NCBI RefSeq assembly: GCF_003990975.1
Contig: NZ_RZJR01000013.1
Span: forward strand, 1-64,000
DNA: 64,000 nucleotides
Origin: Cohnella sp. AR92
GTDB taxonomy: Bacteria > Bacillota > Bacilli > Paenibacillales > Paenibacillaceae
Reading direction: 5' to 3'
Shown here: piece after piece, positions 60,502-64,000 of the stretch
Layout: each line of letters begins with the position of its first letter
How positions within the stretch are numbered: the first letter of the stretch is position 1
Position numbers and translations under genes: made by a program
The notes under the pieces: model-generated
The model's input: only the letters and a program-made list of their open reading frames with translations
The model's database searches: none
Told to the model about the DNA's origin: nothing

Positions 60502-60584
60502 GCCACTGCTCCCGTATGTCCATCCACAATAAGGAAATACTAGCAGGGCAACCACCAACGTTTGTAGGAGGACATCGAAGAGAA

Positions 60585-61169
60585 ATGACTTTCGCAACGA
60601 AATCCGCTAGAGCGCTGGCGCTTCTCGCGTTGACTGCCGTCCTGGTCGCGCCGGTCGCTCAAGCCAAGCCCAAGCATGACCATGCGCCGTCGCCAGCCCC
60701 GGCTCCGGCTCCGGAGACCCTGTCCGTCACGTCCAAGATCGTCAACGCCGAAGGCAAGCAGATCGGAACGGCCGTGCTGACGCAGATGGCCGACACGGTC
60801 CGCATCGAACTGGAAGCCCAAGGCCTCCCCCCCGGAACGCATGGCATCCACTTCCACGAAGCCGGCAAGTGCGAACCGCCTGCCTTCGAGAGCGCCAAGG
60901 CGCACTTCAACCCTGCCTCCAAGCAGCACGGCTTCCATAATCCGAAGGGCTTTCATGCCGGGGATCTGCCGAACATCACCGTCGGAGACAGCGGTTCGAT
61001 CAAAGCGATCATCAACAGCCGCAACGTGACGCTGAAGCCCGGCCAGCCAAACTCCCTTCTCAAGGACGGCGGCACGGCTCTCGTCATTCACGAGAAAGCC
61101 GACGACTACGTGACCGATCCGTCCGGCAATTCCGGCAGCCGAATCGCCTGCGGGGTTATCGCGAAGTAA
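60585..61169 (+). CDS. sodC: Cu-Zn superoxide dismutase, exported
   Basis: 194 residues from ATG 60585 (AGGAGGACATCGAAGAG upstream). A signal peptide ends at about AQA-KPKHDH and is followed by a His/Pro/Ala-rich linker. Copper and zinc ligands are complete: His89 and His91 in GIHFHE, His107, His115, His124 and Asp127 in HAGDLPN, and His169 in ALVIHE; the disulfide pair is Cys96 and Cys189, and the active-site Arg is in GSRIACGV. So, unlike the Bacillus YojM protein, which lacks copper ligands, it should be an active enzyme that converts superoxide outside the membrane. It has no lipobox. Confidence 0.93.
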   Translation: MTFATKSARALALLALTAVLVAPVAQAKPKHDHAPSPAPAPAPETLSVTSKIVNAEGKQIGTAVLTQMADTVRIELEAQGLPPGTHGIHFHEAGKCEPPAFESAKAHFNPASKQHGFHNPKGFHAGDLPNITVGDSGSIKAIINSRNVTLKPGQPNSLLKDGGTALVIHEKADDYVTDPSGNSGSRIACGVIAK

Positions 61170-61177
61170 GGGCCGCG

Positions 61178-61214
61178 GAGCGCTCGGTCCGCCCATGCCG
61201 GCAGACCGGCGCTC
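61178..61214 (+). terminator. Hairpin after sodC
   Basis: Arms GAGCGCTCGGT and ACCGGCGCTC pair with one bulge, nine bases after the stop; no T run. The following stretch to 61386 holds nothing I can support. Confidence 0.45.
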
Positions 61215-61386
61215 CCGCCTATTCGTACGCATCCGCAACTTCAAGCCTCGCGTCGGCTTTCTGCCTCTTCGCTCGACCCTTTCTCATTCCGCCCATTACC
61301 GCCGATCCCCGACCGTCAAGCGATTTTCTCGACTATCGACGCTCACCTTGCCCTTATTCTCCCTGAGAATGGCTCCCCGTCCATTT

Positions 61387-61408
61387 AATATTCCTTTACA
61401 GGAATATT
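61387..61408. promoter_or_regulatory. Palindromic operator candidate of the ArsR unit
   Basis: AATATTCCT, TTAC, AGGAATATT gives perfect 9-bp arms. It lies in an AT-rich promoter-like stretch that contains TATATTGTA just after it. Sites of this form precede SRPBCC/ArsR operons in Firmicutes, so it is probably the binding site of the ArsR protein encoded at 61763. Confidence 0.6.
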
Positions 61409-61428
61409 TAAATTATTATATATTGTAA

Positions 61429-61536
61429 GTAGAGATACCGTACCTGCAAGCCACGCTGAAGATGGGAATGGCCGAAGGGCTGACGATGACGCTGAACCAT
61501 CTGGATGAACTGTTCCAAGAAGGAGCGATCCGATGA
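61429..61536 (+). pseudogene. 3' remnant of an SRPBCC (AHSA1-like) gene
   Basis: The frame VEIPYLQATLKMGMAEGLTM, TLNHLDELFQEGAIR and TGA is the typical C-terminal helix of AHSA1-type SRPBCC proteins. It begins just after the promoter region with no start codon and lacks the about 110 residues that should precede it. A deletion has joined the promoter to the 3' end of the gene. The stop overlaps the ATG of the next remnant (ATGA), as in an intact operon. Confidence 0.7.
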
Positions 61537-61726
61537 ATCCGGAAGTGACCGCCCTTCCAAGGCTGCGTTAAGCTTCATGATCTTCAACGCGGCGGAGCTT
61601 GAAGCCCCGGAAGGCTTGTTCGAAGCCGGTCCGCCGGACCGCAAGACCATTAAGTTCAAGAACGGGCAAACGCTTGACGAAGTGCTTCTTCTCCGGCTGA
61701 TCCGTCAAGCTTCGGAGACGTTGTAA
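61533..61726 (+). pseudogene. DUF1801-like gene with internal out-of-frame deletion
   Basis: ATG 61533, with GAAGGAGCGATCCG before it, opens MNPEVTA, the usual start of DUF1801 proteins. After eight codons the sequence jumps to another frame that gives SKAALSFMIFNAAELEAPEG, LFEAGPPDRKTIKFKNGQTL and ends ASETL, the usual DUF1801 C-terminus. About 60-70 codons are missing and the frame is lost, so the gene is dead. Family assignment is from the remembered pattern. Confidence 0.65.
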
Positions 61727-61762
61727 GCCCGTTCCGCAACATGATTCTGGAGTGATGCCTAC

Positions 61763-62101
61763 ATGAATATAAGCGTGTTCGGCGCTCTTGCCGAGTCCAA
61801 CCGCTTCGAGATGGTTGAGCTGCTGCTAAAGGGCCCCATGTCCGTGAACGAGATTGCCGACCGTCTGCATCTGAATCAGCCGCAGACCTCCAAGCACTTG
61901 AAGGTGCTGAGCGATGTCGGTCTCGTCGAGGTGCACAAGGTAGCGAATCGGCGTATCTATAAGCTTCGGGCCAGGCCGCTCGCCGAGATGGACGAGTGGC
62001 TCAGCTCCTTCCGCCGCCTGTGGGAGGAGAGGTTCGATCGCTTGGACGACTACTTAGCCGAGCTTCAGCGTTCCGCCGCTCCCGACAACGACAGCGATTA
62101 G
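61763..62101 (+). CDS. ArsR-family transcriptional regulator
   Basis: 112 residues with a winged helix: FGALAESNRFEMVELLLKGP, SVNEIADRLHLNQPQTSKHL, KVLSDVGLVEVHKVANRRIY. No metal-binding Cys pair is present, so it belongs to the metal-independent branch (SdpR-like) that commonly pairs with SRPBCC genes. Here both upstream operon partners are deleted remnants, leaving only the regulator intact. It probably binds the palindrome at 61387. A strong terminator follows. No good ribosome site is visible; GGAGTGATGCCTAC lies before the ATG. Confidence 0.88.
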   Translation: MNISVFGALAESNRFEMVELLLKGPMSVNEIADRLHLNQPQTSKHLKVLSDVGLVEVHKVANRRIYKLRARPLAEMDEWLSSFRRLWEERFDRLDDYLAELQRSAAPDNDSD

Positions 62102-62131
62102 GTCGCCAGACACCAACAGGACTGCATGAAG

Positions 62132-62175
62132 AAACCCGCAATAGCCGTGGATAACGGCTTTGCGGGTTTTTCTGC
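62132..62175 (+). terminator. Terminator after the ArsR gene
   Basis: Outer arms AAACCCGCAA and TTGCGGGTTT and inner arms AGCCGT and ACGGCT, then TTTCTGCC. It lies between ArsR and the convergent acyl-CoA synthetase gene and may act on both. Confidence 0.88.
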
Positions 62176-62196
62176 CTACCCATATAAAAGAAACGA

Positions 62197-63861
62197 TTAG
62201 TGCTTCTCGAGAAGTCCGTTCTTCTGGTCCTCGAGCGCCATCGCGCGAACGATAAAGTGGCGCTTCTTCCCGGTTGCCGTGTACGGCAGCTCGTCGATGA
62301 AGCGGTAATACCTCGGTTTCTTGTAAGTCGCCAGCATGTTGTGCTCGCTGCAGTATTTGTTAAGCTCCTTGGCCGTAAGCGAAGGATCTTCCTTGACGAC
62401 GTAAGCGACGACCGCTTCGCCGCGCAGCTCGTCCGGCACCCCCACGACAACAGATTGCTGCACCTTCGGATGCCGGTTCAGAATCTCTTCGATCTGCACC
62501 GGATGGATGTTCTCGCCGGAAGAGACGATCATGTCGTTCTTGCGTCCGACAATGGTGACGAATTCGTTCTCGTCCCACACCCCCATGTCCCCGATATAGA
62601 TCCAGCCTTTGTAGAAGACTCTCTCCGATTCCTTCTCGTTGTTGACGTAGGTGTACGTCGTCTTGCCGGGAGCTCGAACGATGACCTCGCCCACTTCGGA
62701 TCCGTCGCGGGCGACCACTTCGTGCGGCTCCGCCCGGCGATCCGGGAACACCTTGACCACGGCGACGTCGTCGTCCGTGCAGGCGCGTCCGGCCGAGCCG
62801 GCCATATCCGGCAGATCGTAAGGACGCAGGAACGTGTTCCAGAACGCTTCGGTCGTGCCGTAGCCGTTGAAGATGTTCGGCGTCAGCACCTTCTGGAACT
62901 TGATGCACGCTTCTCTCTCCAGCGGCGCCCCCATCGTGACGATTCCCTTGAGCCTGGACAGATCGACCGTGTGCTTCAACTGCTGGTCATGCAGCATCTT
63001 CAGCATCGGCGGAGCTCCGATCAGGAAGGTGACCCCCATTCTCTCGGCCAGCTCCAGACAGGTCTTCGGATGGAAGGAACGGAGAATGACGACTTCCGCG
63101 CCGATATAAAGCGTCGGTCCGGGACCGCCCGAGTGAATGCCCCCGCGGTGGAACCAAGGACTCATGTTCATCGTCTTGTCCATCGGGGTTAGCGGAAAAT
63201 GCATCGCGACGTCATGGGCGGACAGGACGTCGTTGATGTTGTTCAGAGGAACTCCCTTCGGCCTGCCCGTCGTGCCGGAGGTGTACAGCCGGGTATTCTC
63301 GTCGTAGATGTGCATCGGCCTATCGATCTTCGGGTTCTCCTCGGACTGCCCGCCCGTGTAATCGGCGTAGGTGACATGCCCGGCCGGAAGCTCGGCGGAG
63401 CCCGACAGGTCGACCATGACGATACGGGCCGGCTTGTGGGCCGCCAACTCGAGCGCTTCCAGCGCCGTGTCCTTGATCTCCGCGTCGTAGAGATAGACGG
63501 AAGGGCGGCTGTCGTCGAGAATATAAGCCGTCTCTCCCGCGGACAATCGGAAGTTGATCGGGCTGTTGATCGCTCCGATCTTCTGCGGCGCGAGATAACT
63601 GAAGATAAATTCGGCGGAATTGGGCAATTGGTAAACGACGAGCTCGTTCTTGCCGATTCCGTCCGCCAGCATGGCGTTCGCCAGGCGATTGGCCTCTCGG
63701 TTCAATTCAGCATAGGTCAAGCTGAGTTCTCTCACCGGATCGCTTATGGCCGTACGTTTGGCGAAGCGGTGCACATTGCGCATGAATCCGCTCAGGTAAG
63801 TAAATTCGTATTCGAACGTGTCCTTGAACATCCGAACGTCGTACGTAAAATGATTTTCCAT
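62197..63861 (-). CDS. Acyl-CoA synthetase (AMP-dependent, fatty-acid ligase family)
   Basis: 554 residues of the ANL superfamily. The AMP-binding loop is LYTSGTTGRPKGVPLNN, A4/A5-type motifs are FNGYGTTEAFWNTF, A7 is GWIYIGDMGVWDENEFVTIV, A8 GRKNDMIVSSGENIHPVQIE, and the C-terminal catalytic lysine lies in LPYTATGKKRHFIV. It activates a carboxylic acid with ATP and joins it to CoA in the cytoplasm. Chain length is unclear; the sequence resembles long-chain and benzoate-type ligases alike. GAAGGGATGATATAG precedes the ATG. The 139 bases from its start to the window end hold nothing further I can support. Confidence 0.92.
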   Translation of the reverse strand: MENHFTYDVRMFKDTFEYEFTYLSGFMRNVHRFAKRTAISDPVRELSLTYAELNREANRLANAMLADGIGKNELVVYQLPNSAEFIFSYLAPQKIGAINSPINFRLSAGETAYILDDSRPSVYLYDAEIKDTALEALELAAHKPARIVMVDLSGSAELPAGHVTYADYTGGQSEENPKIDRPMHIYDENTRLYTSGTTGRPKGVPLNNINDVLSAHDVAMHFPLTPMDKTMNMSPWFHRGGIHSGGPGPTLYIGAEVVILRSFHPKTCLELAERMGVTFLIGAPPMLKMLHDQQLKHTVDLSRLKGIVTMGAPLEREACIKFQKVLTPNIFNGYGTTEAFWNTFLRPYDLPDMAGSAGRACTDDDVAVVKVFPDRRAEPHEVVARDGSEVGEVIVRAPGKTTYTYVNNEKESERVFYKGWIYIGDMGVWDENEFVTIVGRKNDMIVSSGENIHPVQIEEILNRHPKVQQSVVVGVPDELRGEAVVAYVVKEDPSLTAKELNKYCSEHNMLATYKKPRYYRFIDELPYTATGKKRHFIVRAMALEDQKNGLLEKH

Positions 63862-64000
63862 CTATATCATCCCTTCTAAGCGCTAAGTGAACGATATGTC
63901 TGAAACGCGGCTCGCAAAACTCGATAAATCCCTTCAACGGTCCGTTCCTATCGGCATATCTAAATTCAACAAAAGATTACTTCGAATAACGTCCTACGAT

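Noticed and set aside
61195..61428. 77-codon plus-strand frame after sodC
   Set aside because: Ser/Arg/Leu/Phe-rich composition, no ribosome site, and it ends in the AT-rich operator and promoter region of the ArsR unit.

Overview
The window reads as chromosomal DNA of a spore-forming, GC-rich Firmicute of the Paenibacillaceae type (Paenibacillus, Cohnella or a close relative). This is inference from gene content: Lpl-type ABC sugar uptake operons without their own ATPase, YesM/YesN two-component pairs, AraC regulators with an extracellular sensor domain, a T-box leader, an SLH-domain surface protein, a DUF4023 mini-protein, strong GGAGG ribosome binding sites and several GTG/TTG starts. I see no rRNA, tRNA, phage module or CRISPR-Cas locus.

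Layout. 1-1.1 kb is an AT-rich scar: the N-terminal part of a transposase cut by the window edge, a 33-residue hydrophobic peptide gene, a 63-bp perfect palindrome and an orphan coding tail. 1.1-11.4 kb holds a small membrane protein, a 1460-residue kinase-like/AAA/GAF/LuxR regulator, an S66 carboxypeptidase, a GT2 glycosyltransferase coupled to a LAB_N membrane partner, a lipoprotein, arginase, a DUF4023 gene with an apparent ACG start, and a phosphodiester-glycosidase-like protein. 12.1-21.1 kb holds an LplABC-type uptake operon, a VanZ-RDD fusion, and a second paralogous binding lipoprotein divergent from its probable AraC regulator. 21.2-30 kb holds pepT, a secreted repeat protein broken by an in-frame TAG, a hotspot of four unrelated short repeats, an M20 amidohydrolase, AraC and HxlR regulators, DoxX and a GH27 alpha-galactosidase. 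30-36.3 kb holds a 52-bp-period palindromic array, udk, a UvrD-type helicase, two small membrane proteins and a T-box-controlled chorismate mutase/DAHP synthase.

36.4-47.5 kb is one minus-strand carbohydrate locus: fructokinase, sucrose phosphorylase and an esterase, then a YesM/YesN pair, then binding protein, two permeases and a Nif3-family gene. A perfect-consensus cre site lies just before the binding-protein gene. The likely scheme is sensing outside, import of sucrose or a sucrose-like glucoside, phosphorolysis, and phosphorylation of the released fructose, all under catabolite repression.

47.7-64 kb holds a Cof-type HAD phosphatase, a DUF4358-MBOAT-DHHW surface acylation cassette, a Nudix hydrolase, a divergent second UMP-kinase-like gene behind a structured leader with terminator, a second 52-bp palindromic array, a 1270-residue SLH protein with internally duplicated Ig-like repeats, a HAD nucleotidase, a divergent MFS/HxlR pair, Cu-Zn superoxide dismutase, an ArsR operon whose two upstream genes are deleted remnants, and an acyl-CoA synthetase.

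The most unusual items are the two palindromic arrays with the same exact 52-bp period 23 kb apart, the leader of the UMP-kinase paralog, the amber-interrupted repeat protein, the kinase-like regulator lacking its N-lobe, the possible ACG start and the 33-residue membrane peptide in the AT-rich scar.
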